Below, in pieces: positions 36,101-51,100 of a DNA stretch of 64,000 bases. Position numbers and translations under genes: made by a program. Under the pieces are notes generated by a model. The model was not told the origin of the DNA, made no database searches, and saw only the letters and a list, made by a program, of their open reading frames with translations. This DNA is from Ceratotherium simum simum (Eukaryota; Chordata; Mammalia; Perissodactyla; Rhinocerotidae), in the NCBI RefSeq assembly GCF_000283155.1, contig NW_004454182.1, forward strand, positions 8,154,296 through 8,218,295, in the 5' to 3' direction. Positions within the stretch are counted from its first letter, which is position 1, and each line of letters starts with the position of its first letter.

Positions 36101-39100
36101 GGTGCTCAATAAACATTTATTGAACTAACTGATAAATATAGGAAGGAACCTACTCTGTGAAGTAAGGAATATGCATCCTAGTTACAGATTCATTATAAAA
36201 TCCCACTAAAACAAAAATTTTGGATGTGTTTATCTGAACGAGTTTCCCCTAAAATGAAGGAAACTCAATTTCATGAGCCTAGTTCTGGTCCAGCTGTGCA
36301 AAATGTTGTTTTTCCCTTGGCACTACATAAAATTCTAAAAAACCAGGCTAATTTATAAAATAGTCAGTAGCACAGAATCAACATGCCTTTTGGACACAAG
36401 CAGATCTAAGAACCAATGCAATTTCTCCAAGCCTGGTGCTTGAACTTTCCCAAGCCAGCTATGCCATCAATTTGTTCACTAACACTGTAAGCAGGACTCC
36501 AAAAGAGCCTCTCACTGAAATTCACTTTAATTCAATGGTTTAAGAAGCCCCACGCAGGGGCCTAGATAGCCAAACAGCAGACTGCGTGTCTAAATTAAGG
36601 GCGGCTCCAGGTGAGGCACCTTCCCTGCTGCCAGAATTATTTTAAACTTTGTAACTTGATCAAAGGAAAAGCTCACACTTTCCAGAAAGAAAAGATGAGA
36701 CTTTGCTACTGACAAAAATGTAACCAAGTTTCTCTGTAATTTATTAATGCTATGTTTCTAATCGCAGAAGTGGCCCTTCAAGTGAGAAGACTTCTTTGTT
36801 AGTTATTTGTTCTAATAACTTCTTTGCTTGTTTTTGTTTGGGGACCCAGTTTTAAAAAAACAAAAATCAATAATCAAAAAAAGAAAAGTGATTTTTTTTT
36901 TTTTTCCCCACCTAAAGGCTAAGGAGGCCCTGGTTTGGGGTTTCACATGTGTAACTTTCAAAGGTGTAACACAAAGCCATATTCTCAGCAGAAATCAGAC
37001 TACAAAATCGGGTCTGGAGCAGAGGTGGGGGTGAACTCTAACAGGCTCTTATATCTGAGAACTCTGCAAACCACGTACAGTCGGGGGCTAGTGGTTAATA
37101 CCTCAGGTCTGTTCTGGGCAAAGATGCCAACGAACTTATTTGCAGCATCCTGGAAGCCCTTCTGGATCAGCGCTGAGCCCACACACTCCGACATTTCTGC
37201 AACCTGAAATGGGGAAGAAAAAATAGGGAACAGTCAGGCCCGACTCAAGGAACAAAGCCTACTGGGTGACAGCCGAGTCTAGTATCTCAGCCAGCACTGC
37301 ACAGAGGAGAGCAGGAACAAACAAGCATTCCCGCAGTTCCAGAGTGTTGTAAAATACAAGGTTTTATTCCCCAGAACTCACTACGAAGAGAATTGATCAT
37401 ATGGTTCCTTCTGCAAAGCAAATGAATCTCATCCCAAAAGCTGAAGGCCACAGAGGATTGTATGTCAGCGTTTCTCAAATATTTCTATTTTATACTTTAG
37501 TTTTATAAAATCTGATAAAATTATAAAAGTAATGCAGGGACAGAGAATTTTGTTTTGTTTTTTGTGTTTATAAAGAGTAGCAAAGCAAAGCAAGCCAAAA
37601 CCTGTCATTTGGTATAAACACAGAAACGGCAAGTTTGGGGGAGATCTTTAAAAAAATAAGTACAAGCTCTTATCATTAGGCTCTACAATTCCATTCTTGA
37701 GAATTTACTCTTAAGAAATAATTCTTAGAAGGAGGTTTTAAAAAACAATGCACAAAGATATATATTTCAAAATTATCTAAAGTCATAAAACTCTAGGGGA
37801 TAAAAGACCAATGGCTGGGTGCTTAAGTGAATGATGGTAAATCTCTGAGAAAATGCTATAGAGCTGGTAAATATTATGATTATGAAAACCATAACAAACT
37901 TAGAATATTTGTAACAATTTTGAGCAAAATAAATAAATGCAAAAATGCATACTATTATTACAACTAAGGAAAAATAGGTAAATTCATAAAAATTAGGCAG
38001 GACCTGCCCCCATTCTCTCCCCATTCCTATCCCAAACTAACTAAAAAAAAATTTTTCAATTCTTTTCTTCATTGTCAGTTGGTGAATTCTCAAGAGCACT
38101 TTTAATTCACACCCCCGCTCGCAGGAAACAAAGCCACACCTATTCCTGCCCCAGAACCCCATTGGCTGTGGCACATAGTGCCACCCCTTGCTCTGCCTAT
38201 GGGATGAGAGCTGACACTGGTGAGGTGACAGCAGGAATAACATGAATATGTTGATTACTTTCATATCCCATGGACTGTTTCACAAGTCCTGCTGGCATTT
38301 AAGGGATGGGAACCTGGGAAAGGCCTGCAGGGCTCAATAGGATAATAGGCATGCATTTATATCTCTAGAAAGAAGTCCACACCTGTCTCCAAAACACCTA
38401 GCTCCTACAAGGTCAGAATCATTGGGCTAGTGCAAAAAAAAAAAATGATTTAAATGTACAAATCCATGTTTGGCTTCAGTTAAGTCCAGTTTGTATCTTC
38501 ACCAGCCTCTGACTAAAATGTACAATACACAGATTAACACCTTCAGAAACCCCAGGGATTTTCAATGTGCCTTGAAAAATCCAATCTGCAATGGTTGCAT
38601 CTTCTCTCTTCCAGTCAACACACTACAGAAGTCATAGAGGAATATATTACTGTAAAGAACACTACAGAAGTAATCCAGAGGGTGCTGGGGACTCTGTGAG
38701 GCCTTAAGACCATCATGCAGTGTTATATGTCCAATACACATCACCTGTTTTTACCCCACCTGTGACAATGAGAGATCTTGACAACTACTATTTGGATGGG
38801 ACACTGTTATTTGGCTCTGGTAAGGCAAAATAAAAACAGCAAAATCTTTCTGGTCACCTGGGCTCACTACTCCTTCTACAAGCAAGGTATGCTAAGCTCT
38901 GAGAGAGAGAGACAGAGAGACCCAAGCAAAGCCTTTTGCATTTCATCGCTCCTCAGATGAAGGAAGGGAGGACAGCGTGTGCTTCCGCCTCGAGAGGACC
39001 AGCGAACATTATTCCCGAGCCGGCTTTGTGGCTCCTAACGACAACCCCCCTCACATACACACCCCGGAACACACCAACTGCTAAAAGCATGTTTCACACA

Positions 39101-42100
39101 AAACACAGAAGGAGGAAGTTCATTTGTATTCATGATCGCCAGGATGACCTGCCCTTAGAGCAGGAGCTGTTTCCTGGACAGCTGTGCCAGATCCGGCTGT
39201 TCCTGCACGCGCTGGGTACTACTTGGACTGAGGAAAAGCAGGGGCACCTAGATTTATTGTAATCATGATAAAAATAAAAAGCAATGCTTTCCTGCTCTGC
39301 TCCCTGCCATTCACAAACTCCTATTTAAACAGCTGTAGCCGTGGACCAGTTGGGATTACTGAGTGACAAGAGTAGAAACACCCAGCTCCCAGCTTCCCTT
39401 GTGTTTATACAGAACACAGGTGTCTCTGAACATCTGTGCTGCTCTCTATGGCTGCCCTGGGGTTAATTGTCACACCAGTCCCAGCATCAGTGTGACGCAT
39501 TAAAGAGCCCTGCACCAGATGGCGGGGACCTCACTTCTGGTCCTGGTTCTGCCACTAACCAGCTGTGACTTTTGGTGAGTCCCATCCCTTCCTGGGGTGT
39601 GTTTTCCTCATCTGTAAAAATGAGAGAGTTACTCTATATGGGGCTTCTCAATTTTTCTAGGACCTCTGAAGGCAGAGAGAAGTAATCCTATCCCCCCACG
39701 GGGTCTGGGAGAAGAGTCGTCTGCTTCAAGCACATTTCTAGAATTTTACCTTAAAAATTACACTATACTCCACAATGCAACACATCAGCTCTAAAATAAA
39801 GTGCTTTGAACCACCAGTTAAATTACTTAACCACTTTTTCCCAAATCTTTATGTACAACTTCTCCATTTGGATACCATATGTTTATCCTGAAGCTCTGAG
39901 CTGGTCCAGCACATACACTTGGTAGAAATCTTCCAGCCCTAACATCCAGTGGCTCCAAGAACTGACAAATTTAAGCACTACAGCTTGCATGAGGAGTCCC
40001 CAGAGCCAGAACACTCACCTGTTTGTATGAAAGCCATTCATAGGGTTGGTCTGGCTTCCGAGAGCCTAAACAAGGGCCATCATCTAAAAACAAAGAGGAA
40101 AAAAATGAAAAAACAAAGGATGGGCTTAACATGCATAAATATTCTAATTTGTATCCCATCTCATTCTATAAAGTATCAGGTAGACTCTAGTGGTCCTCAG
40201 ATCAGAAACAATGAATTCAGATTGGAAATGATTTCTTCCTGGGGTTTGGTCTGATTTTTTGTTTATTTATTTCTATTTTGTTTCTTAAACGGGGCAGGAG
40301 AGGAGGAAAATGAGAGGAGATAAAGAAAATACAATCTTTAAGGATATTCAATTTGTGAAGTCTTCTTCAATATCCTATTGGCTTAGAAAGAAGTCAAAGG
40401 CTGAGTCATAAAGAGATCCTGGTGTAGGTTTTCAGAAGACAAGTTATACCAAAATTTCTAAAGAAGCTTAAAGCATTCTAACTCAGAATGTGAAAAGGAA
40501 AATATAATTTTTAAGTGCTCAAATTCTGATGACCAAAGGTAACAAGAATCACCTGGACTTGATTACACGGGTGAAGTCTAATTTTTTTTAATTGAAGTAC
40601 ATTTGACATACAATGTCATATCAGTTTCAAGCGTACAACACAGTGATTTGACATTTATATACATTACGAAATAATCACCACAACAAGCCTAGTAACCATC
40701 TGTCACCATACAAAGTTATTACATTATTGACTAAATTCCCTATGCTGTCCACTACATCTGCATGACTTATTTATTTTACAACTGGGAGTTTGTACTTCTT
40801 AATCCCCTTCACCCATTTCACCCATCCTACATGGATGAAGTCTCAACTGCAGAGAAACAAAAAGGAAGATAAGATGCAAAATGATGGAAAGTAAGGGGGC
40901 ATTTGTGAAAGCACAAGTTACAAAATATCAGAATGTGTCCTGATTCCGATTTAGGTACTGAATAAGCAGAAGGAAAGAGAACCCAAATTCATTATTCACG
41001 TTAAGGGCTAGCACAGGAATAACTACAGCTCCAAATCATTTATATGTGGAATCGTACAAGTTTCTTTCTACGGATTAATCCCAAACTAACTTTATGCTCC
41101 GTTAATAGCTGTTGAAGGGAAAAGCTATGTCCACCTAAAAAAAAAAGCTGCCATGTTTAGACGACCAGAGCTGACCACATCCAAGAATATTTCCTACTTA
41201 GAAACACGGCTCTCTACCAGCTCTGTGCTACGCGGGGCCTGCGTGGCTCCCTCTGCAGGGACATCTGAGGTTGGATGTTTGGTCATCTCCCATCTGAACG
41301 GGGCATTTGCATTTCTGTTTTGAGACCCCAGCCATCTGGCTTCACCATTCTAGGCTTGAGTGTGTTCAGATTTGGTTTGGGGATCTGGAGGAAGTGAGAA
41401 GGAAAGCAGAGCATGGCCCCACCTGGGGCCCTAACAAGCCTGGGCCTATTTCACAGAGTTACACCCTAGAGAAGAGAAATGTAATACAAAGGTGGATTCA
41501 AGAACCAGGCATGAGGAGGGGGAGGACCCAGGCAGGACAAACCCAGTCCTTCATACTGACTCCCTGGCTCTCTCTAGAGAGGTCCTGTGGAAAACAGAGA
41601 GGAGCACCAAAAGGGCCTTATTCCCAGGCCCTCTTCCACTCACAGGGACTGCAATCAACACTGAACACAAGTTCCATCAGAAGTTGTTTTCAGATGGAAA
41701 AAAAATACACCCGCTGAACTGCTGCTATTTTACTCTTCAAGCACAGGGATTAGCAATCTACGTAGCCGGGGGCCAAATCAGGCTTGTTGCTTCTTTTTGT
41801 AAACACAGTTTGATTGGAACACAGCCTCCCTCCTTCATTTCCATATTATCTAAGACTGCAGTCAGGAGCTGTATCAGAGACCATATGGCCCAAAAAGCCT
41901 AACATATTTACTATCTGGCCCTTTAGAGAAAAAGTTCTCAGGTTCCTGCTCTAAACAGTGTAGTTAACCCCAGGCTCACTTGGGGAACTTGAAAAAATAT
42001 ACTATACTCAGGACCTACTAACAAAATTTTTGATGTAATTGCACAGGGATGGGGCCTGGGCCTTAGTATTTTTTAAAAGCTCTCCAGGTGACACTAAAGT

Positions 42101-45100
42101 GTGGGCAGGGATGCGAACCACTGACAGAGAACTCAATCTTCATAAATGGCCTCCTAGGTACAGTTCTAAAATACTAGGTTTCAAAACTCTAGGCTGGCTT
42201 CTCCTGTCATTCAACAAACTCCTACCTACCTTATCTAGATGCTGGTTTTTGCTCTCCTGTAAAAGTCTAATCTTATGGGAGCCTAGGAAAATTAAAGCTT
42301 AGAATAAAAAGCTCCTCTAGGAGAAAAAAAGAAGAAAAAGTAACCCACAGAGCAGCTCCCTTCAATCACTAGCGGTTAAGAAGGCTGAACTTATTTTTCT
42401 CCAACTTCTCCGAAACATTCATTTAAGGCCTTCATTTTCCAAGCAGACAAAGTGGCCAAAAAAAAAAGTTACACGACTTGTCTTAAGATCAGGGGAGAAT
42501 AAGAAGTATAATGTAAGACACCATAATCCTAGATGAATCCCATCCTCTGCTAACAATGGGAAAAATGTATACACATTTATACATATACATGCTTTGTGGG
42601 AGTGGTAAAGAATATATATAAAAATACTTTCTTGTGGCCTTATGTTAGGCTGCTCTACCTTATGGACATTCGTTATCACAGACAAATCCTGACCCTAACA
42701 CTAACTCCGAGGAAGTTCATAAATTAAATAATACATAAGTAAGTTTGCTTCCTCTTTACAGTGGGGCTTAATGAATCCACTACAGGAATACCGGGGCAAA
42801 CACACCGAGCCGAGCAATCCAGTTTTACTAGTATCAAGTGAAAACGATGGGCACTTCTTGAGCACAGATTACATGGAATATATCGTGGGAGACAGAGTGG
42901 GTAACAGCACACAGTTCCTCCCTGTAAGGAGATAAAAATCTAGCTAGTGGTGGCAAAAATAAAAGCTAACCACTAAAAGATCTAAATAACAAAGCATGGA
43001 CCCCTAAGACCATTTCTAGAGAGGAACCTGGAACAAGCAAAAATGAAGAGGCTAAAACAAAAAGGGGGTGAGAAGCAGTAGAGGAGACTCTCTCCTTCAC
43101 TGAGGGTACATTAATGAGCACCACTGTGTGCCAGGCCCTGTGTCAGGGCTGAGAGAAGAGATGGCTGCTCTACCCAAGGAGCACCGGCCAGTGGGAGAAC
43201 AGCAGGTAAACGCCTCTGCCCCCTGAAGGGGCTGTTACAGAAACGGAGATAAGATGCTGGGAAAGGAGGAAATGCCTCACGTAGAGGCAGGGGATGAAAA
43301 CAATACACCAGGAAGCTTTTCTAGAAAAGGTGAAAGGCAATATGAGTTCTACAAGATTAGTAAGAATATATCAAGCACCCTGGGCTGGGGGTAGGAAAGA
43401 AGAGGCTTTATTTTATTTTATATTTTATTATTTTTTTTCAAATGGGGGAAAGAGAGGTATTGAACATCGGACTGTTTTAACTCCTCCTCCCCAATTGTCT
43501 TTTTTGGGTTTTTGTTTTTTTTTTTTTTTGGTGAGCAAGATTAGCCCTGAGCTAACATCTGTGCCAATCTTCCTCTACTTTTTGTATATGGGATGCTGCC
43601 ACAGCATGGCTTGATGAGCAGTGCATACGTCTGCACCCGGGATCCAAACCTGCAAACCCCCGGCCCGGAAGTGGAGCACACAAACTTAACCACTACACCA
43701 CCAGGGCAGCCCAGAGGAAGCTTTATGATCAGGGGGAAAAAAGTGCACAAAGGCATGGGGTTATGAGAGAGGAGAGGGGTCATGGCTTTGCAGGAAGTTC
43801 AGTATGACCTTAGGGGAGCACACACGGAAACTGGGAGGGAGAGAGGCTGGAAAGGAAGGCTGGAGCCAGGTGTCCTGGGTCTCCTATGCCATCGTTAGTA
43901 ATTAAGGGTAGTCCCAGGAGCCAAGATTCCCAAGTGTGTCTGATGGAACACTGCTTCCTTGGGATATCAGTGTTTATTTCTCAAAATACGGGTCTCCTGG
44001 TCAAGTAAATTTGAAAAATGTTGGATCGAGCCCAATTAAACAGGTCTCTTGACTGCAGGAAAAGTCAGAGCCCATAATGATCTAATGGACGTGTGACTCC
44101 ATAAACTACAGGACATACTGAAAACGTATGTGACCATGGAACCCCCTTTGCCACGGGGAACATCTAGAAGGCTACTGTGCTTTGGGACTCACTCTGGAGA
44201 AGTTATGGGAGGAGACTGGGAGACTTGAACAATAGGAAATAGGCAAAAGACATGAGCAAACATGCCTTTCTGAAGAATGATCACTCTTTCTGAATGAAAA
44301 TCACTAAGCACTAGTCACACGAATTCAGTAAAATGCTTACTTGACACCTGTATACCCCTCTGGAAACCTTCGTATAACGTTGTGACATCATCGTAGAAAT
44401 AGACCAAGGGCTCGTCACTATCAAGTAGCGTGGATCTCCGAGCACCATCACTACCCTATGCAAAAAGACAGACAGACAGACAAGCACGTTAGGAGAAAGC
44501 GTTACAAACAAAAAGCTTGACGTGCATGCCCACAATCCCCTCCAGCGGCCCTGTGGAGCAGCTGCTCTAAGAGTACTGCTCGAAGGAACTGAGGCGCAGG
44601 ATGTGCTGGTGTGTGAACGTCAATCATTCCCCTGGAGACAACTGCAGGCTTCCGGGAAGCAAGGCTTGGACTGAATGTCTGTCAAAGGGTCCCTGGGAGA
44701 AGGAAACAGCGGAGGAAAAGAGAAAAGAGGTTCACAGATCTACAGGCACTGGTCCTGCCAGACAAGGCCGAGGAGAGTAGGAGGAGAACTGGAAAGCTGC
44801 CACCACCACACACGGTGTGACAGCGCTCACACCACTGCCATCCACGGCGCAGACGGCCGATGTTGAGTCAGCTCTTGTGGAAATGACACACCATTCAGTT
44901 CTACTTCCATAGTGTTATCTATATTCTTTTAAGGTTATTTCCACTGTTTTATCTCTTCACCAAGTGCAGTGCTAATCTGTTAGGATTAACATCATTAACA
45001 CTGATAATCTGTTAGGAACTTCAGTTTCGCATAGTTACAATCATCAGCCAAAAAATGTACAGGTGTGCAGAGACAGTCTACACAGGTGTGATCTGTCACA

Positions 45101-48100
45101 CTGACAGGAATGCAGCCTTGATGTCACTGGGCCCCCTTCTCTAAGCTGTCTTCATTTGTTGGCTTCGTAAGTACACGTGCCACGCACAAGAACTCCTAAC
45201 TGGCAGCAGTGGTCATCTTAAGGGGCAGTTTGTGGCTCTCAACATGTGAGCTGCTGAGCTCTTGGGGCCACAGAGATGCTGCAAGGGGGCCAGACATCCC
45301 CAGGAGCCCCAAGCTCTCTTTGGAGACTGACAAATCAAAGCTCCACTACTATGATGTCAGAGCCACTCTTTTTTTTTTTTTTTTTTTAATTTCAGAGAGG
45401 GGCCTTCAATTTGCAACAGTCAGGAAACACTTTCTTGGGGAAATGAGACTATGATATAAGGACTTCTGGTCCCACAAGAAAGGACCGTTCAGAAGTGGGA
45501 GAGATTGTTTCCGGCTTGAGGTCTGAAGAAAGAAGATAGGAAAGGCTTCATGAAGAAGGGGGCAAAGGGCTAGGTCTCAAAGAGCAGGCAGTCTGGGCAG
45601 GCGGAGCTGATGGGGAGACGGGACGTGTTCCAAGGGAGGAAAGGGTGTGGGAACTCTCTACAGGGGAACGACTGCAGATATGTTGTGATGGATTCTTTTT
45701 CTTCTTCTTATATATTTTTTTAATTAGAATCCTTCATTCCTCCTCCCACATACTCTCTTTCATCTCCCACCACCCCAAGTTATCATTTATATACCTTAAA
45801 AAAATTTAATAGCACAGAAGTGTATCAAGGCAAAAAATGACTAGCCCCTATTATCAGTTTGGTGAGTTCCTTCCAGACTTTTTTCTATGCTTATACATTT
45901 ATATACATTCTTTCAATATCTACTCTCTGCTACATATGTGTGTTTAACTCCTGACCTAAAACCACTGAGTTTTCTGGAGTAAATATCACCCAATCACATA
46001 TTCTATTCATCACACAGTCTTCTCTATCTCGGCAGAAACTTTCTAATACTGTAGCCGTGATTCTAAACATAATTATTAACTACAACATGCTTTATAAAAC
46101 AAATAAGTTATTCTTCGTGTGCATAAAGATGGAAAAAATCTCTTCACTTTAGAATCAGGCATTATTATTTTAATCTCAGAGTCTGTTTTCTTCTCTGTAC
46201 AACGGGATACCATGTGTCCACGTCCAGAGTTATTTTTAGTTAAACAAGAACTTTCCTGTAAAATATGAACGTGCAGAATATTACTCAGATACCCTATAAC
46301 AAGCCTAACTACAATATCAGTCCTTCTTAGCCTATAACTTTTCTCCAGTAAATATTCAGATTAAAATTCAGAAGCAACTTTGTGGCTTTATAGCAAGATT
46401 CAGAAGCGTCTTCAACCCACAAGTCACCAAAAAGACCCAGGGCATCATGCGTAAGGTAGGAAGAGAAAGGGGAGGGGGACTGAATGACAGAAAATGGGAA
46501 GGAGAAAGAAACTAAAAAAGAAGTGTATGTGGTGAAGAGGAGCCGACTGCCATAAATAACCACCTCCTGGCCACTGGTCCAACCCATTCTGCCTGTCAAC
46601 ACATGGCCTAGAGGCGCCAGCAGCCTGGCAGCCCACAGGGAGGTCCTCATGACCCTCTGCTTAGGATGTGCCTTCTACGCCTCTCATCATAACACTCACT
46701 CATTCATGGTGTTACTCAGCTGTATCTCTGCAAAAGCAATACCGCCCTCTCCATGCATTCTGATGAGCAGTGCCCACAGCTGTCGAGGGGCAGATGAGAA
46801 TCAGGTGATCAATGCACAGAGCTTGTTCTGAAGGAGCCCAAGTCTTATCCTTACATGACCAGAGGGCCTCCAAGGAGCACTGGCTGAGCAGCAGAGCACG
46901 GCAGAAGTCAGAATGAACAGACAGGAACAGGCCTGGAATCCAAGGAGGACGGGTTCACCCTAGAGCAAAGGTCCCCAAAGGATGGTCAAGGGAACACCTG
47001 GCCCTTGTAAGGAAAGCAAATGAGCTAGCCCTACAGCAGACCTACTGGATCAGAAACTGGGGGGGTGTGATCCAGCAGACTGTTTTAGCAGGACTTTCAG
47101 GGGATTCTGGTGCACGCCAATGTGTGGGAACCATCAGCCTGGAGCCATTAAAGTCCCCAGCAGGGAAGTCGAGAAGACTGGGGTAATGCTTCAGAAAGAA
47201 ATCTACAAGGAGCGTGAGCAGTGTGCAGAATAGGATGGAGGGGGAAGAGACTAGAGAGAAACCAACTTATATGGGCCTGGACCAGGGCAGTGGCAAGTGG
47301 GAATGGGGAGAATGGTGACCCCAGAAGCACTAAGCGCTAATGGATTTGGAAGGATTTGGCAAGTAATTAGGTGTAGGAGAAAAGAAGGAGGGGAGAGTCA
47401 GAAGGCTGAGAAGGTAGCAGTTCCATTTTACCAAAAATAGAAGACTGCGGATTGGGGGTTTGAGAAAAAAGATTAAGTTTAGCTTTGGATATATGGAGAC
47501 TGTATCCCTTCAAGAGAGTAGGTCAACTTCCCTAGTCTTATTTTGGGAATCACCGCTCTAGAGTATACAATTTGATAAGACACTTTTAGCTCAATAATTT
47601 TTTGGTTAGGTTAATTTTTTTGGTGGTCTATAATCTTCAGGACTTTGAGAAACATGGAGGTAAAACAGCCAAACCAAAGTTAAAGAAGTTAATTATATCC
47701 CAGATAAAGCCATCATCTTGACAAAATAACCTGAGGACAAGATATTTATTATTATTCTAATTAGCAATTAGAATAATTAGCAAAAGTCTGAAGAGGAAGC
47801 AGTAAGTGCGCTCTACGCCAAAAAGGCACACCAATTTAAGGTATAGGTAAAACTGGGTAAAAGGTCACACTGTCATTTAACTGTAAGGCACACTGTAATT
47901 TCAAGAGAGGAGGCTAAATGAAATGGGGGTGGACGCCACTAAGCAACAAGATTTGTGCTTTGAGATTTGTTGTTGTATGAAATGATCACACACTCCCATA
48001 AAGAATCAGAATCATCATTTTTGGTGTGCCTACGTGTTACCATCTTCTTGAACAAAAATGTTATATGTAAACACTGGGTGTTAGCATCCTCAATGACAGC

Positions 48101-51100
48101 TACAAAGGTGAGGGACTGCATTCCGAGCGTTGGGGCGCACAGCTGTCACAACAGGAGCACAAAATGTCTCCATGTGCTACAAAACTGAGCCATTTCAAAA
48201 GCAGGGCATTCAATTAGGGGATTATTCCGGTACATGTGGCTACTTCTAGAAACATCTACTTAAACGAAAAGATACTTTAAATTTGGCCTTTCTGGACTTT
48301 TGATACAACCTGCTGATAGGGGGTTGAGGTGGGAGATTCAGTTGTGCTCGAGAAACAGGGAGAGCTAAGCAGACAACCCCACTAGAATGCGCAGGAAACT
48401 AGTCAATAAGACTGTAAGTCCAGGAGAATTAAGCATATTTTATTTCTTCTGCTATACACTTCTTTAATGTATATACATTGTTTTCCCGGTCTGAAAAAAT
48501 AAAAGATGGTGAGTCAAACACACTACAGTCAAACCAGTAGTCACGAGTACATTCTCCAGCACGCTAAGGTTCCTCTGGAAGTCAGTCTCCCCACATGGGC
48601 TGAATTAGGAAATAAAAGTTCAAGTTTCCCTTGGGGGCAGTAAGGGGAGGATGACAGTGAACATCTGTGTATCAGTGGTTCCCAAGACTAGAACTGTCGG
48701 CAATATTTCACAAAAAGGAACGCTTGATAGTGAAAGTAATTTTGTGCCACTCCCATATCTAAATGCAAAAACAAATTACATCCTGGAGAATTTCTTGGGG
48801 ATAGAAAGGCCCAAGCCTTACAAATTGTGGTCTCATTCATCTCCTCTGGAAATGGATATCTAGAGGCTATAACAGTCAACTACCCACAATGTTACTATCG
48901 TTCGTTTATTCCCTTTATGGAGAGAGAAGAGGGGAGGCAGGAAAAGGAAGGGAGAGAGGGAGGAGGGGAAGGAGAGAGAGCAGGGGGAGATGGAGAAGGA
49001 GAACCGGAACTTCCAACAAGACTGTTGAAGACTTGGCTGGATGTTAAGGTTAAATCCATCTCTAGGGAGAGCAGCAGCAGGTGGGAACCACAGTCTTAGG
49101 GTGATAGAAATGACTTTTTTTTACTCTTTCCAATATCCTCCACGTGAACTATACTCCTCCCAGCACTTACATTTTACACGCATCTTACCCTGCCCAGACC
49201 ACCATCAACTGCTTCTTTTTATGAACAGGCACAAAACGACTTTTCCATCCAGTGCCTCTTAGAGAGGCTTTCTGGCCATCAATTCTCATATCCAGCCACA
49301 GCAGATCTTTGACAGATCAAACTAGGGCCTTTAAAGGCCAGCCGACAGGTGACCCACCCAACCATATTTTCTGAACGATAATAGATAGGATATTTAAAGA
49401 CTAGACTAGACTCCCCCATTATGCTGACCTGTAGATGTCACAGGGTTAACAACGAACCCTCTGGTTCACTACGCATGCTCACCATTTAACTAGCTAATTC
49501 CCAAGATCCTTTACACTCAAGTGTGCAAAGAGAGGGCAGAACCAGCACGTAACAATCAGTGCTGGGTGTTGTCATCCAAGCCCAGGAAAGATGGAAGGTG
49601 AGTGAGTACTGAGTACCTGCTGCAGGCCAGCCACGTTGCAGATGAGAAAACAGAGAGGAAGGCTCTCACGTCTCGGTCCAACATCTAAAACGTGGTGGAG
49701 CCGAGCTTCAAACTCAGCTCCAAGGCACATTCGGGAATGTTAAGAGATCTGCCTTACATGTGGTTCACGAGCAGGTTCAAAGTTGCCCACATGTGGTTCA
49801 TCTTCATCTTTGAGGAGATGGGGCCCAGGTCACTGGTGCCTGACTGGGGTTTTTTTGGTTCTTCAACGCTCTCCTCTAATCCTCAGAGCCTTTTTCCTTT
49901 TCATCCCTGGTTCATTCTCCAGTTTCCAACTTCCTGAGCTCCTCACTATCCCAATCAGAGGATTTGTTTAAGAGGTGGGAGAGGCCGACACAGTACTTAG
50001 CAAACTATAGTTCTGTGCTGCCAAACATGTTTCAATCTCATCACCAGAAAATCTCAGCCAATCACAGAAGGGAAAATAGCACCCTCCCACCTCAGGGAAA
50101 GGGAAGAGAGTTTACAGTCACAAAATCCAAATTCCCACAAACACACATTGTTCCAGCAAAACAAGCCTGCCTATCACATCTCTCCATGCCTGCCATTCAG
50201 ACTATGTGAGGCATTCTGCTTCACTTCTGACTCCTCGAAGGGGAACCAGCGTCTACTTCCTACTCTTTGTTAGCCTTTTAGACATTGGTGTGAAGCCGGG
50301 ATTTTTGTCAAGAGGGTTGGAAAGCTTCCATTTCTCATTTTTCACTCAGCACAAGTTGACCCTGCTTGGGGGAGGCTATTTTCAAACTTAGATAAATATT
50401 ACGGCACGCATCTCTGTCATTTACGTGTACACATGTCCCCTGCTTAACGAGGCCTGTGAGAAGCGGCATCATTTGTACAAAATCAAATTGTGTTTTCAGA
50501 CCTGCTTTACTGTATTCCTATATAGGAAACTGGAGCTTTTTCTTTCTGGTTAAAGGGAACTCAGAAATAAATTGTTTTCCCCCCAAAACAATCACCTTCT
50601 TTCTTTGAATTCCTAAGGCAGCTACTTCATACTTCTGTGGGCTGGTCTTCTGTGGGCATAAAGATCAGCAACTCTGCCTTCCTTCTCTGTAAAGCCCGCC
50701 CCCCACCTTGCAGCGCATCTGCCCAACCCCAGTGCCCCAATACCTGCTCTGATACTTCTACCATCTCGTGCAAATCACTAGTCACTTTCGAGTCATCAGC
50801 CAAGTCTAATGACACAGAGAAACTCAGTTAAGTTTCCTATAATGTGAGTTTCATAAGAAAAAGTAAGTTAGCAAGGTTTTTCATAGTTTGTTATTAAGAA
50901 GCTGATTAAGTTTTAGAAAAGGTGCTCAAATTACCTATGGGTATGAAACTGCGGATGCTTGCACACTTCCAGAATAACATTTCTCAACAAAAAGACGCCC
51001 CTCCAAGTACATTCTCTCCATCCCACACCCACTGCCCCAACTGCCAGGACTGCTCGCTGACAATGCCCTCAGATGTAAACCTTTAGGAAAGCATGTCTGA

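Larger units (their letters stand above)
34773..37101 (-). other. ACSL1: Intron between coding exons 4 and 5
   Basis: 2329 nt with two L2 relics in opposite orientations. Nothing recognised in about 36140-37101. Confidence 0.85.
40084..44340 (-). other. ACSL1: Intron between coding exons 2 and 3
   Basis: 4257 nt with an L1 piece, two DNA-transposon relics, two L2 relics and one ERE. Nothing recognised in about 40084-40580, 40850-41740 or 42130-42735. Confidence 0.85.

Noticed and set aside
41307..41902. Two overlapping 136-aa open frames
   Set aside because: Overlapping in different frames with low-complexity content; the second runs into a hAT-type transposon relic.
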